64,000 nt of DNA from Guyanagaster necrorhizus. Its lineage: Eukaryota; Basidiomycota; Agaricomycetes; Agaricales; Physalacriaceae. The stretch is taken from contig NW_025064887.1 of the NCBI RefSeq assembly GCF_019112545.1, forward strand, positions 72,103-136,102, written 5' to 3'. Positions 1 through 11,756 of the stretch are shown here, in pieces; within the stretch, counting starts at the first letter, position 1, and the number at the start of each line of letters is the position of its first letter. A program made the translations under genes and the position numbers. The notes under the pieces are model-generated. The model ran no database searches, was not told where the DNA came from, and saw nothing but the letters and a program-made list of their open reading frames with translations.

Positions 1-129
1 CCACACTTCTCGTTCTCATCATTTCTTCTCCTGTTCTTGGCATGTAGTTATGCTGATGATACTCCCCCACTCAAGAATGGGGTCCATGGCTCAGTCCCCT
101 TAGTCCTCCTCCTCAGCCTCGTCATCTCC

Positions 130-1453
130 TTTGGCCCCCTTGTCGGTGGTCCCCTCAAGGAGGGAACTGCCTTGCTAGCTGTAGGTTTCTAGGGCAAGTA
201 GGTCTGGGCTGAGTACTTGACTCGGCGTCATTGGGTCCAGGTCGAGGAGTAGGCTCTCAGTTGGGCTGCTTCTCTTCTCCTTCTGCTGGCGGCACTACTG
301 CTCTGCAATACTGGCAGAAGTTTCTGTAGAACTGGGGGCAGAGGAAGAGGTCAGCGATTGGCCCATCGAGAACCCTTTTGAGGTCTCTGGTGGAGTCAAT
401 ATATTCATCGTTGCCCCCGATTGTTTCCTGGTCTGATGGTATCCTATTTTCCCGGATGGGGATATCATCAGTTTCAGCGATGGTATCTGTCTCATATGAT
501 AACAGGCGATCATCATCGAGGAGTGTCGACTCCCCATGGTGGTAGTCGTCGGCATGGATGACTCCAGTAGTTGGCCCGGTCTAAGGGTCGGGCTCACTGG
601 TGGGAGTGGCTGGTTCCTGGAATGGAGAGTTGGTAGTGCTGATTGGGGTATTGTGGAGTCAGTCTGGGGTGTACTGCCAGTGGATCTGTCAGTCAGTCCA
701 TGTCTGCCCTTCGAGGAACTGGGCAAGGGATTGGGGGGTTGGCCATATTGGGTTTGGTACCACTGCATCATGCCTTGGTAGGTGTGAGGCTCCTTCCTGT
801 TCCAGTCTACTGGCTGCTTTTGATGCTGCTTGCCAGTATCGGACCTCATCCCTGTTGGTGTCATCAAAGAAGGGGTTGGGACTACTGACCCTCGTCCCTC
901 TTCCACTACTTCTTGTGGTACTTCTGGTGCCTGGAGCCATCCGAATGGCATCCAGAGAGTCTCTAGTCCGGCGCCCAATTTCAGACTGGGCAATGGTTGT
1001 TCTTGACACAGTGATGCTGTGCTCGGGAGAGGGGATGGGGGTGTCGGTTCAGGTTCATCAAAACCCTGTAGCCCAAGAGTTTCCAGGGTCTCAGACAATT
1101 GCCAACAGAGATCTTGGGGGATACTCGTGTTGCCGCTGCTGCTCCTTCTCTTCCCTAGGATGCCCTTGAGTTGAGCTCCCAGGCTCGTTTTCTATTTCTT
1201 CAGGGTGTCGGACAGAGTTTTGGACAGAGGCAGGGATGTCATAGAGGGGGAGGTCTGGTGTGATATTTCAGAGAATTGTGTGGATATGCTGGAACTCTTG
1301 GTAGTGTTGAATGGCCCAGATGGTAATAGATTAGCATCCACGGCACAGCTGTATGATCACCAATAAACCAATCAAGGTTCCAATGATAGAAGCTAAGAGT
1401 TCGAAGAACTCATGAGTAAAGTTTGGGTCAGACGGATTTAAGGCAGGGGGCAT
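130..1453 (-). pseudogene. ORF1 of A0, membrane-anchored protein upstream of gag (decayed)
   Basis: ATG at 1453, about 55 bases inside the LTR. The first 40 residues hold a hydrophobic stretch containing IIGTLIGLLVIIQLC, a predicted membrane helix or signal anchor, followed by a Cys-rich, basic patch. Further on are the family segments TRDSLDAIRMAPGTR and FFDDTNRDEVRYWQAASK, in frame with the ATG. The frame contains several TGA/TAG codons that look like decayed CGA, CAG or TGG. An overlapping frame is open for 267 codons (295-1098); I judge it an antiphase shadow because ORF1 is the frame conserved in distant copies E and G. No known family recognised. Confidence 0.6.
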
Positions 1454-1495
1454 TCAGTTTCTCAGCATGGTTGGGCCTGAGAAAGAGAAGCAAGA

Positions 1496-1509
1496 AGCTT
1501 CGAGCTAAT
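1496..1509 (-). promoter_or_regulatory. primer-binding region of A0
   Basis: One base inside the LTR, sense TTAGCTCGAAGCT. Its reverse complement AGCTTCGAGCTAA matches AGCTTTGAGCTAA in the LTR (1664-1676) except for one position that makes a G-U pair. This suggests priming by the element's own RNA. Confidence 0.6.
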
Positions 1510-2027
1510 TGTTAAGCCCAAACTCCACGTGACTATTAACACATGGTAAACAGTTCGGTACCTTGCACTTCGGGTATGTCTGACTGAGTTCACTGATGTG
1601 TTAACAGAGGTTTGTGGTCAAGGCGTTGCAAGTTGCTCGAGATAGAATGATAAAGAATAAACTTTAGCTCAAAGCTGGGGTATTACAGCGAGAACTATAC
1701 TACTTATATACTGTTTTGTTATTGTGCCATAAATAAATGTTCACAAAAAGCTGTTGTCTGTTATAGAGCTGTTACCCCTGCTGTTGCCAGGCTCTCCACA
1801 AAAGCTATTGTCTTGCTGTTGTGCTGTAGTCATTGCACTGCAAGTTGGGGATAAAAAAGGTATTGTCTCTCCCTTCACAGCACACAGCAACGTGATAGGA
1901 GAGTGACTGACTGGGTTGCTGAGCTAAGCATTCCCACGGTCCTAAGCACTGGCCTAAGTGCTCTGACTAAGCAAAGATAGAGGTCATTTCCAAGGAAAAA
2001 AAAAAAAAAATAGAGAAAATCATAACA
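1510..2027 (-). repeat. LTR shared by A0 (5') and A (3'), 518 bp
   Basis: Begins TGTTAAGCCC and ends CATAACA on the plus strand. It lies between the primer-binding region of A0 on the left and the polypurine tract of A on the right. A pure A run near 1995-2010 replaces the mixed A/G tract of the other LTRs. Confidence 0.9.
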
Positions 2028-2064
2028 TTATCCTCTCCTTAAGACCATCATCCCGATGGTTAAG
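2028..2064 (-). promoter_or_regulatory. polypurine tract and conserved hairpin of A
   Basis: The minus strand reads AAGGAGAGGATAA against the 3' LTR, a typical plus-strand primer tract. Next to it an imperfect inverted repeat (CTTAA-GA-CCATC / GATGG-TTAAG, 5-nt loop) lies just downstream of the pol stop. The same unit recurs in B, C, D, F and G. Confidence 0.7.
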
Positions 2065-5000
2065 TTAGGGTAAGTCTTCCTTGCCCAAAGCAGGTGGGCA
2101 ATCTGCTGGATCTCTCAGCCTTTCATTGGCAGGCTTCAGACAAGTCGGAGGCATAGTACATTGCTCTTCACTGTATGTCCCCACTATTTCTAGCTTGTCC
2201 ATCAAACTGTCATCTTCATCATCCTCTGTAACATGCCATCTGCTATCGGCAGGTTGGTTGATGTATATCTGGTGAGATATCATCTCTTTTCCTGTTGTCG
2301 CCACATTTGTTTCTGCAGATATCATGTTGAACATGACCCCCTTTATGTCCACTTTATTGATCTTGTGTTCGTAGTCACAAATCACATCTTCTGCATTCAT
2401 ATATTTTTCATTGATCCATTGATTTGATTCTGGCCCATATCCTTTCCAGCTGACCAAGTAGTCAATGGTTGTTTTCATACCTCCCCCTTGTGCTTTAACC
2501 TTTCGAGTTTTGTGGTTTAGCACCTCATCGATTTTGTAGTGTTCTTCATCATTGATGAGTTCTGCTGGTGGTGGAGGTGGCTTTTCTTGGTTTGGAAAGG
2601 CTGGCGCCACATATGGAGTTAATAATATTTCATTAAAAACATTATGGATTCTCTATGTCACCGGAAGTTGCAATTTATATGCAGATTTGCCAATTTTGGT
2701 CAGGATTTTGAAAGGACCTGTTTTTTTGTCTGCCAGTTTCTGTTTTGGCCTTGGTAGGTGAAGGTTCATAGTATCCAGCCAGACCTTGTCATTGGCTGAA
2801 TATTCGTGTGCTGTTCGTCGGTGCTTGTCATACTGCTTTTTCATTGTTGAAGCAGCTTTTTCGAGGGCCATCTTTGTTTCTTTGTGGATCTTTGCCATTG
2901 TCATTACAAAGTCTGTTGATGCCGGTGTTGTCATGTGGATCCATCCTGTTTGCACTACTGGTGGATTCCATCCATAATTCACAAAGAAGGGTGTTTTACC
3001 TATTGCCAAGTGAATTCTGTTGTTGTGTTGGAATGCTGCTAGTGCTAGTCATTCCATCCAGTCGTCTTGCTGGTAACTGACAAAAAGTCGCAAGTACTTT
3101 TTGATTTCCTGATTAGCCTATTCCATTTGGCCATCTGTCTGTGGGTGATATACTGTGGAGGCATTCCTTTTGATGTTGAGGAGTCGGTACAAATCATCCA
3201 AGAATTTGGAGATGAATTGTGGTCTTCTGTCCAAAATTACTATCTGAGGCATGCCATACTTTGCATAAACCTCATCCCATAGTATCTTTGCCCATCCCTC
3301 AGATGTCAATTCTCTGGAACAGGCAATCGGAATGATCGCCTTTGAGAAGTGATCGACTATGACGATGATGGCATTATAGCCATCACTTTTGAGAAGTCCG
3401 GTTATTATATCCACTGAAATGTAGGTCCATGTTGATGAAGGGATCTCATTTGAGTGGAGTGGTGCAGCTCTGGGTTGTGTTGAAGTTTTGCCTTGCTGGC
3501 AAACCTCGCAAGCTTTGACATATCAGGTGATATCATAGTCTATTTTGGGCCACCAATAGTCTCTTAAGACTAATTCCTTGGTTTTAGTGACCCCGGGATG
3601 TCTGGCAGTCCTGTGATCATGACATGTGGCAATGATGTCACCCTGCAGTCTTTGATCTCTCAGGATATAGATCTGTCCATCATAATGGATCAATTCTCCT
3701 TCTTTCTTTAGCCTATGCTTGTGGTTGAGTGATGGGGCAATTCTTTGATCCCACTTGTGTGGATCTCTGGTGGCGCTCTTGATGCATTCATGCATTTCTT
3801 CTTCTGTTGGCATAATCATAGCTCAGAAGTGTTCTGGCCATAATAATATGACCTCCTTGTTGTTGTCTCCTCCTTGGTTATGGTCTGCCCTGCAGCTGAG
3901 GAAATCGGCCTTCTTGTTTGCCACTCCAGCCTTATGATGGAGTGTATACTCATACTCTGATAGTTCCGTGATCCATCTAGCTTGTCTGCAATTAAGCTTT
4001 TGGGGTTGTCGGAAGTATCAAAGATTTTAGTGATCTGTCCAGATCTCGAAAGTTTGATTGGCTCCAATGAAATAATGCTGCCATTTGGAAAGGGTGAGCA
4101 TTATGGCAAGGAGTTCCTTGTCATAGATTTCATAGTTGTGCTCAGTTACTGTGAGCGCCTTTGACATGAAGGTGACAGGTTACCACTTGCCATCTTGTTC
4201 CTGTGAAAGTACGGCTCTGACCGTGCCCTCGCTGGAGTCGGCTTCCACCTGGAATGTCCTATCCTGGCTTGGTATAGCCAGAATGACATCTTCAGCCAAT
4301 CAGCATTTAAGGTCATTAAATGCCGCCTGTTGGGAAATTCCCCAGCTCCATGGAGAATTTCCGGTCAATTGTGTCATAGGTCGGACTATTTTGCTGTAGT
4401 CCCAGATGAATCATCGGTAGAAGTTGGTGAATCCCAGAAATGATTGTAACTCCTTCTTTTTGGTTGGTTCTGGCCATTCAGTTACACCCATGACCTTGAT
4501 AGGATCCATCCTAATACTTCCTTCGCTGATAATGACTCTGAGGTATTCCGTTTCTAATACCTCAAATTCACATTTTTCAGCCTTAAGGAAGAGTCGATGC
4601 TTTCTCATCAAGGATAACACCTGACATACTATTCTTCGGTGTTCTTCTTTGGTTTTGGACATAATTAGTATGTCGTCCAAGTAGATTGTGACCTTCCCCA
4701 TGGCGATGAGATCTTTGAAGATGTTGTTCATCATCCACTGGAAGGTGGCCAGTGAGTTTGTTAGTCCGAAGAACATAACCATCAGTTTGAACAAACTATG
4801 GTTCATATGAAAAGTGGCCTTCCACTCATCGCCCTCCTTGATATGCATGTTGTTGTATCCCCACTGAACATCTAGTTTGGTGTAATATTTTGCACCTCGA
4901 AGTTTATCCATCAACTCCGAGATTAGCGGAAGGAGATAATGGTTCTTGATTATTATCTCGTTGAGCTTCTGGTAATCTTGTACCGGTCAGAGTTTCCCAT

Positions 5001-6351
5001 CCTTCTTTTTGATGAAAAAGAAGGGTGATGCTATTGGTGACTTTGATGGCTGGATCCTTCTGCTAGATAGGTTTTCTTCGAGGAATTTGTCTAGTTCTTG
5101 TTGTTTGTTATTGCTTAGTGGGTAACACTTGCAATCCAGATTGGTATTGGCATTAGAGATTAGTTCGATGGCATGGTCCCAGGGCTTTACCTCAGGTAGT
5201 TCATTGAAACTTTCCTTTTTGAACAAATCCTGATAGTCATGTGCCCATTTGGGTATTATTTCTTCGAATGTCTTTTCCTCTTTTTCGGTATTGGCCTTTG
5301 CTGCTAGGTCATTAGCATGGTGTACTGCCCGAATGCTAATAGCCCTTTGCAGATCGATGGCAAGAATCGTCTCATCGTCTTCCATCTCTTTATCCCATCG
5401 ATCCTCAGGATCTTCATCCGGCAGTTGGAATGGAATTTTCTGGCATTGACATCGCACAAAGATGATCTGTCCAGTTTTCCAATTGATTAGCAGGTTGTGT
5501 CTGATCAGCCAATCGTGACCAAGGAATATCTCTTTGGTTTCTAGGTCGGTTATGGCTAAATCAATTCATTCCGAATGATCTCTGATAGTGAGCCTAAGCT
5601 CTACATATTCAGTGATCAGTCTGGCTTGGTTCCTCATCCCATCTGTGTTATAAACTGGAATGGGTGCTGCTGTTGCCCGAGTGGGCAATTGATGCTTGTT
5701 GACAAAAGCTTGGTTGATGCTACTTCCCGTGCAGCCACTGTCAATCAAAGCAGTGACTGTATGGGCCAATCAGGATGTTAGTATCTCGATCTGTGATTTC
5801 GTTAATAAATCTTTTCCTGTAGATTTAGCTCTTTGGATGAACTTTTATGGCCTATGCAATTCATCGAGCCATTCGAGGGTGTGGCATCGTTCCACAACTC
5901 GCATGCCAGTGATCATATCATTAATTACTTCCTCGGCTTGGAACTTGTGTACCCAGTTCCTGAGCACGGCCTTTGCTGCTGCTTCATTCTTGTCATCCTT
6001 GATGGCTCACCAAGTCCATTTGGTATCAAATAGTTTGAGCTATATCGTGGGGCCCTCTGCCTCTGTTCAGCCCAAAGGCAGTTGAGTCTGTTTTACATTT
6101 TTAGTTTGATGAGCTTTTGATGAAGATGCACCTTTGGGGCTCTCTGCCCCTCTTTGGCCCTTTGTCAGAGCTTGAGTTGTAGAAATTGGTTCCTTAGGTG
6201 ATTCTGGGTTCTGAGTAATAGAGTCAGATATTTTCCAATGCATGCATAATTTAGATATAGGGAATGATACTACAGAGGGTAAAATGTCAGTCTGTCCAGC
6301 AGAATGTGACCTGTTACTCTTGTCCTTGGCCGAGGCAGTAGAATCACTTAC
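2065..6351 (-). pseudogene. gypsy pol of A: protease, RT, RNase H, integrase, chromodomain
   Basis: One register from just after the gag stop (6348-6350) to the stop at 2065. Protease active site ALIDSG near 5734-5751; reverse transcriptase with FFGLTNS and catalytic YLDD at 4672-4683; RNase H about 3950-4400; integrase HHCC finger (HDH...H, CEVCQ) about 3500-3640; DDE core with VDIITGL, LDRRPQF and DGQME spaced as D-D35-E, about 3090-3430; chromodomain with YLVSWKGYGPESNQW about 2370-2540; then an acidic tail with IYINQP. In-frame TAG and TGA codons fall at Trp, Arg and Gln positions. The integrase core has LDRR where sister copies have SDRG. No frameshift was seen. Confidence 0.92.
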
Positions 6352-8760
6352 TGCTCGGCCCCATCTTTTACCTCCTCAGGTTTATTATCATCCCCAAGGT
6401 CCTGTTCTTCCTTTGCTAACTCGGTGATCTGTGCCCTGATTTTCTCCCATGTGCACTTGTTCTTCTTCTCTGGGCAGTTCTACGCCATGTGGCCTGGTCA
6501 GCCACAATTGAAGTATTTTCCCTCCTTCTTGAGGTGATCCACGTCAATCTGCTTACCCGTTCTGGTACTTGGGCCCTTACCGGTTTGCTTCCCATCGCTC
6601 TGAGAAGTTGGAGCTGAGCCGCCAGGCCTGGCGGACATGGTCACATGGGAGGTTGAGGGCTTTGAGCCCTGTTCCTGGTACCTATGCTGGTCTCACAGGT
6701 GCGCTGCTTCTGCCTTCTGTCATTGTCATTCCTGCCACATTAGGATGATTCGTGCCTTCCAGTCATTGTAGTCAACTGGCATGCTATGGCCAAGGTCCGA
6801 AATAGTCTTTAGGTGATGAGGTGGCAGTCTCCACTTTATATACTCGACCATTCATCCTGAGTTGGCTACATCTTCTCTGATCTCAGCGAGTTTCCTGAGC
6901 CGCTCCAATTCGTCGAAGTAGTCCAGTGCTATCTTGTCACCCATCTTATACTTCTTCATCTTCAACCTGTGAACTTCTTATACAGCAGGATCCGTGAACT
7001 TATCACGGATCATCTGCTTTAGTACTTGCTAGGTGGGATATCAATTGTGTTGCCAGATGGTCGACCAGAAGTTAGGGGCCAGTAGTACCCACCATACCTT
7101 TGCCTTGTCTTCAAAGTAGGTGGTGGCATAGTTTACCTTGTACATGTTGTGAAGGAAGTACAAGGCAAAGACCTGGAAATATTGGTCACAGTCTATGAGG
7201 AATTGGTTGATATCATCCAAGGCTCCTTTAAAAGGAAGGGGCTTCTGCCCAAGTGTCGGTCTGATATTTAATATCTGTGCCTTTGGATCAAGAGGCGATA
7301 TCAGATTCAGGAGTTCTGCCCCAGAGAGATCAGCCCAATCCGTTGGGGATCCTGGAAAGGAGTGTAAAGATCCATCATCAGCGATGGGACTTTTTGGAGT
7401 CGACGGTCCCTCCTTTTAGACGATCCTCCTATCTTTGATGGTCCACCCCTGTGCTATGGCCTCGGGGTCATCCTTCTTCTCGTCAGTCGGTACCAATCCA
7501 CTTGCTTCATCAGGAGGTGGCTGTCCTCTGTTATGATTTTTCCTATTTTTCTCCTATTTCTTTTCTTTTTTCTCGGAAATGACCCTTATCTTGCTTAGTC
7601 AGGGTGCTTGGGCCAGTGCTTAGGACCATGGGAATGCTTAGCTCAGCAATCCAGTCAGTCATCATTCTACTGCGCTGCTGTGTGCTGTGAAGGGAGAGAC
7701 AATGACTCTTTTGTCCTCCAGCTGTGGTGCAGCAGTAACAGCACACAGCAGAACAATAGGCTTTTGTGAAGAGACTGGCAACAGCAGGGAAAACAGCACA
7801 ACAGCAAGACAACAGCTTTTGTGAATGGATATTTATAGTACGATAACAGAATAGTATTTAAGCAGCATAGTTCTCGCTGTAATACCCCAGTCTCGAACTA
7901 AAGTTTTACTTCACCATCTTATCTCGAGCTCCTACTCCTTGCAACACCTTGACCTCACAACACTCTCATCACATCAGTGAACTCAGTCGGACATACCCAA
8001 AGTGCGAGGTACTGAACTGTTTATCACATGTTGATTGTCACGTAGAATTTGGGCTTAACATCCTCCCAATAATCAGCTTCCTGTGCTGGTCCAGAGATTT
8101 GGATGGTATGTTCTTGGCTGTCCATAAGACTGGGTTAGCTGAGATGCCATGCTGCAGACAGCCAATGTGGCGAGTGAGTATCTTGATGTCGCCATTCGAA
8201 TTGAGGATGCTGTATTTGCCGACTTGGGCAGCATGATACTCAGCATTCATGGTATCGGTGCCTCCCATTTGCCGAACCTTGGTCGATATAGTGGCATTGC
8301 CATCATCTGATAATGTAAATAGCACTGATTGAAATTAAAAATGGCGTGCTCAGTCGCAGCATATTGTAGAATCTCTTCTCACTCGGTGTGGTCAGTGGCA
8401 GTATACCTTTGCCCTAGGGACGATCGGAGCCAGCGATCATCCCTCCATAACTCAGCTGCCTGCTCCTGATACAACCAAACAAAGTCTTCTTCTCATGTCT
8501 CTCGTTCCTATCGTTTCTTCTTCTGTTCTTGGCACATTGTTATGCTGATGATACTCCCCCACTCAAGGATGGGGTCCACCATCTGGCTGCCTTGGTCCTC
8601 CTCCTCGGCCTTGTCATCCCCTTCAGCCCTCTTGTCAGTGGTCCTCTCGAGGAGAGAACTGCCTTGCTGGCCAAAGATTTCCAGGGCAGACAGGTCGGGG
8701 CTGAGTACTTGACTCGGCATCGTCGGGTCCAGGTTGAGGAGTAGGCTTCCAGTCAGGCTG
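6348..8760 (-). pseudogene. gag of A, split by a solo LTR
   Basis: Gag lies +1 relative to ORF1 and ends ...GAEQ-stop at 6348-6350. From its N-terminal side: an acidic stretch ending DPILEWGSI, a segment with ILQYAATEHAIFNFNQ, a capsid-like region matching KGASDDIDCFL..YFQVF..AKVWW of copy C, and a damaged zinc knuckle near 6480-6530 (YFNCG-stop-PGHMA-stop-NC). The plus-strand solo LTR at 7529-8060 interrupts it. The start is uncertain because ORF1 and gag frames overlap near 8640. Gag would form the particle and bind RNA. Confidence 0.75.
7529..8060 (+). mobile_element. solo LTR K, 532 bp, inside gag of A
   Basis: TGTTATG...CTTAACA flanked by perfect TCCTC duplications (7524-7528 and 8061-8065). 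Removing it and one TCCTC restores a gag sequence collinear with element C. TATA-like TATTTAAG at 7855-7862 is followed 34 bases on by AGTCTCGAACTAA (7889-7901), the site type found in C and D, so K belongs to that subfamily. It is the product of LTR-LTR recombination of an inserted element. Confidence 0.95.
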
Positions 8761-9951
8761 CTTCTCTTCTCCTTCTGCTGGTGGCGCCACTGCTCTGCGA
8801 TACCAGCGGAAGTTTCTATAGAACCAGGAACGAAGAAAGAGAGCGGTGATTGGCCTATCAAGGATCCTTTTGAGGTCCCTGGTAGGGTCAATATGCTCAT
8901 TGTCACCTCTGATTGTTTTCCAGTCTGACAGTATCCTATCTCTCCAGATGGGGATATCGTCAGTCTCGGCGATGGTGTCTGTCCTGTATGATAAGGGACG
9001 GTCGTCGTCGAGGAGTGTCGACTCTCTATGGTGGTAGTCATCGGCATGGACGACTCCAGTAATTGGCCTGGTCCAAGGGTCAGACTCACTGGCGGGAGTG
9101 GCTGGTTCCCAGAACAGAGAGTTGGTAGTGCTGACCAGAGTATTATCGTGTCAGTGGGGTACATACTGCTGGCCAGTCTGATGGTTGGCCCATGTCTGTC
9201 CTTCGAGGAACTGGGCGAGAGATCGGGGAGTTGGCTGTATTGGGTCTAGTACCACTGTATCACACCTTGGTAGGCATGAGGCTCTTCCTCATCCTTGTTC
9301 CAATCTACTGGCTGCTCTTGATGCTGCTTGCCAGTATCGGACCTCATCTCTGTTGGTGTCATCAAAGAAGAGGTCAGGACTACTGACCCTTGTTCTCCTC
9401 CCACTGCTCCTTGTGGTGCTTCTGGTGTCTGGAGCCATCTGAATGGCATCCAGGGAGTCTCTAGCCTGGTGCCCAATTCCAGACTGGGCAATGGTTGTTC
9501 TTAACATAGTGATGCTGTGCTCGGGGGAGAGGGTGGGGGTGTTGGGTCAGAGTCATCGAAACCCTGTAGCCCAAGGGTTTCCATGGTCTCAGACGATTGC
9601 TGACAGGGGTCTTGGAGGGTATTCATGTTGCTGCTGCTGCTGCTCCTCTTCTCTAGAACGCCCTTGAGTCGAGCTCCCAGGCTCGTCTTCTGTTTCTTTG
9701 GGGTGTCAGACAGAGTTTTGGACAGAGGCAGGGATGTCATGGAGGGGGAGGTCTGGTGTGACATTTCAGAGGATTGTGCGGATACGCTGGAAATCTTGGT
9801 AGTGTCAGATAGCCCAGATGGTAATAGATTGGTGTCCACAGCACAGCTGTATGATCACCAATAAACCAATCAGAGTTCCAATGATGGAAGCCAAGAGTTT
9901 GAAGAACTCGTGAGTAAAGTTCAGGTCGAATGGATTTAAGGCAGGGGGCAT
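8635..9951 (-). pseudogene. ORF1 of A, membrane-anchored protein upstream of gag
   Basis: ATG at 9951. Residues about 19-36 form the membrane helix (SIIGTLIGLLVIIQL); a short cysteine and basic segment follows, then a Glu/Gln-rich stretch with a poly-Gln run near 9630. IGHQARDSLDAIQMAP and FFDDTNRDEVRYWQ are in frame with the ATG (frame of 9289-9507). Stops at CGA-derived TGA codons break it, and it ends near 8635 where gag takes over one base further along. Family unknown; a membrane-targeting role is inference. Confidence 0.62.
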
Positions 9952-9993
9952 TCAGTTTCTCAGCACAGGTGGGCCTGAGAAAGGGAAGCAAGA

Positions 9994-10007
9994 AGCTTCG
10001 AGCTAAT
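9994..10007 (-). promoter_or_regulatory. primer-binding region of A
   Basis: Sense TTAGCTCGAAGCT, one base from the LTR. It pairs with the LTR site at 10162-10174 (AGCTTTGAGCTAA) over 13 positions including one G-U pair. Confidence 0.6.
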
Positions 10008-10524
10008 TGTTAAGCCCAAACTCCATGTGACTATTAACACATGATAAACAGTTTGGTATCTCGCACTTCAGGTATGTCCGACTGAGTTCACTGATGTGTT
10101 AACAGAGGTGTGTGGTCAAAGCATTGCAAGTTGCTCGAGATAGGATGGTGAAGAATAAACTTTAGCTCAAAGCTGGGGTATTACAGTGAGAGCTACACTA
10201 TTCAAATACTGTTCTGTTATCATGCTATAAATAAATGTTTACAAAAGATATTGTCTGTCATAGAGCTGTTATCCCTGCTGTTGCCAGGCTCTCCACAAAA
10301 GCTATTGTCTTGCTGTTGTGCTGTAGTCATTGCACTGCAAGTTGGGGATAAAAAAGGTATTATCTCTCCCTTCACAGCGCACAGCAACACAATAGGAGAG
10401 TGACCAACTGGGTTGCTGAGCTAAGCATTCCCACAGTCCTAAGCGCTGGCCTAAGCGCTCTGACTAAGTGAAGATAGAGGTCATTTCTGAGGAAAAAGAA
10501 AAGAAAATAGAGAAAATCATAACA
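10008..10524 (-). repeat. 5' LTR of A, 517 bp
   Basis: TGTTAAGCCC...AATCATAACA on the plus strand. It is followed by GATGG and an abrupt switch into plus-strand integrase sequence of F, marking the right boundary of the tandem array. Confidence 0.93.
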
Positions 10525-11741
10525 GATGGGCAAAAATACTATGAGATGAGGTTTATGCAAAATATGGCATGCCTCAGGTGGTAATTTCAGACAGAAGACC
10601 ACAGTTCATATCCAAATTCTTGGATGATTTGTACTGACTCCTCAACATCAAGTAGAATGCCTCCATGGCATATCACCCACAGACGAACGGCCAAACAGAA
10701 TAGGCCAACCAGGAAATTGAAAAGTACCTTAGACTTTTCATCAACTATCAACAAGACGATTGGACAGAATGACTAGCATTAGCAGCATTCTAACATAACA
10801 ACAGAATTCACTCAGCAACAGGCAAAACCCCGTTCTTTGTGAACTATGGGCGAAATCCACCAGTGGCAGAAACAGGACAGGCCCATATGACAACATCAGC
10901 ATCAAAGGATTTTGCAACTTCAATAGCAAAAATCCACAAGGAGACAAAGACAGCTCTCAAAAAGGCTGCTTCAACAATAAAGAAGACATATGACAAACAC
11001 TAATGCACAGCCCATCAGTATTCAACCAACAACAAGGTTTGGTTGGATACAACAAACCTACATCTACCAAGACCAAAACAGAAACTTGCAGACAAACAAA
11101 TGGGACCATTCAAAGTCCTATGAAAAATCAGAAACTCCGTATACAGGCTGCAGATTCCTGCAACCTGAAAAATTCATAATGTTTTCAATGAATCATTATT
11201 GACACCATACGTGGCACCTGCATTCCCAAACTAAGAATGACCACCTCCACCTCCACCAGAACTCATCAATGATGAAGAACACTATGAAATTGATGAAGTG
11301 CTAAACCACAGAATCTGAAAGGTTAAAGCATGAGGCAGAGACATGAAAACAACCATTGACTACTTAGTCAGCTGGAAGAGATATGGACCAGAATCAAATC
11401 AATGGGTCAATGAAAAACACATGAATGCAGAAGACACGATTCAGGACTACAAACACAAAATCAATAAATTGGACATTAAGGTGGTTATGTTCAATATTAT
11501 ATCTGCAAAAACAGTGGCGGCGACAACAGAAACGAAGATGGTATCTAGCCAGATATACATTAACCAACCTGCTAACAGCAGAGGACATGTTACAGAGGAT
11601 GATGAAGATGACCCTGCAATAGATGAGCCACAAATAGTGTGGACATACAGTGAAGAGCAATGTATCACACTTTTGACTCATTTGAAGCCTGCACTGGAAA
11701 CATCAAGAGGTCCAGCAGATCGGCCATCTCCTGAATGGTGA
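10525..11741 (+). pseudogene. pol of F: integrase core to chromodomain
   Basis: Starts inside the integrase core (WAKIL..DEV, then ISDRRPQF and a changed HPQTNGQTE), continues through the integrase C-terminal region (GRNPPV, KVWLDTTNLHLPRPKQKLADK) and the chromodomain (YLVSWKRYGPESNQW, about 11275-11450), and ends at 11741. The tail contains SSQIYINQPA, HVTEDDEDD and GPADRPSP, close to that of A, so F and A belong to one subfamily. About ten in-frame stops and no register change. Confidence 0.9.
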
Positions 11742-11756
11742 GGAAGACTTTTCTAA

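Larger units (their letters stand above)
1..2027 (-). mobile_element. Ty3/gypsy chromovirus A0, 5' end only (window edge)
   Basis: Minus-strand 5' part of a gypsy element: LTR (1510-2027), primer-binding region, then ORF1 running off the left edge. The same LTR also serves as 3' LTR of the neighbouring element A, because hairpin, polypurine tract and chromodomain follow directly at 2028. Two internal regions therefore share one LTR, the arrangement expected from unequal recombination. The true left end and its target duplication lie outside the window. Confidence 0.85.
1510..10524 (-). mobile_element. Ty3/gypsy chromovirus A, complete but decayed, tandem unit
   Basis: Two LTRs (1510-2027 and 10008-10524) flank ORF1, gag and pol on the minus strand. 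A plus-strand solo LTR interrupts gag. GATGG (10525-10529) follows the right LTR and belongs to the split integrase of element F, so it should be the target duplication; the partner copy is off the left edge. Pol keeps one register throughout despite stop codons. Not capable of autonomous movement as it stands. Confidence 0.9.

Noticed and set aside
295..1098. 267-codon frame of A0 as a separate Ser/Thr/Pro-rich protein
   Set aside because: It is in the gag register but antiphase to ORF1, whose residues are the ones shared with distant E and G; kept only as an open question.
536..1169. Plus-strand open frames opposite ORF1 (for example 600-1169, 189 codons)
   Set aside because: They lie antisense to conserved minus-strand ORF1, and their peptides show no motif.
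1995..2012. A-run as a LINE or SINE poly(A) tail
   Set aside because: It lies inside the LTR at the site of an A/G-rich tract in all other copies.
3982..4164. Recurrent plus-strand peptide over RNase H (also at 37335, 60507)
   Set aside because: It recurs because the DNA is homologous; the opposite strand encodes RNase H.
9626..9650. GCT/CAG trinucleotide run as a microsatellite of interest
   Set aside because: Only about five units, within the Gln-rich part of ORF1.
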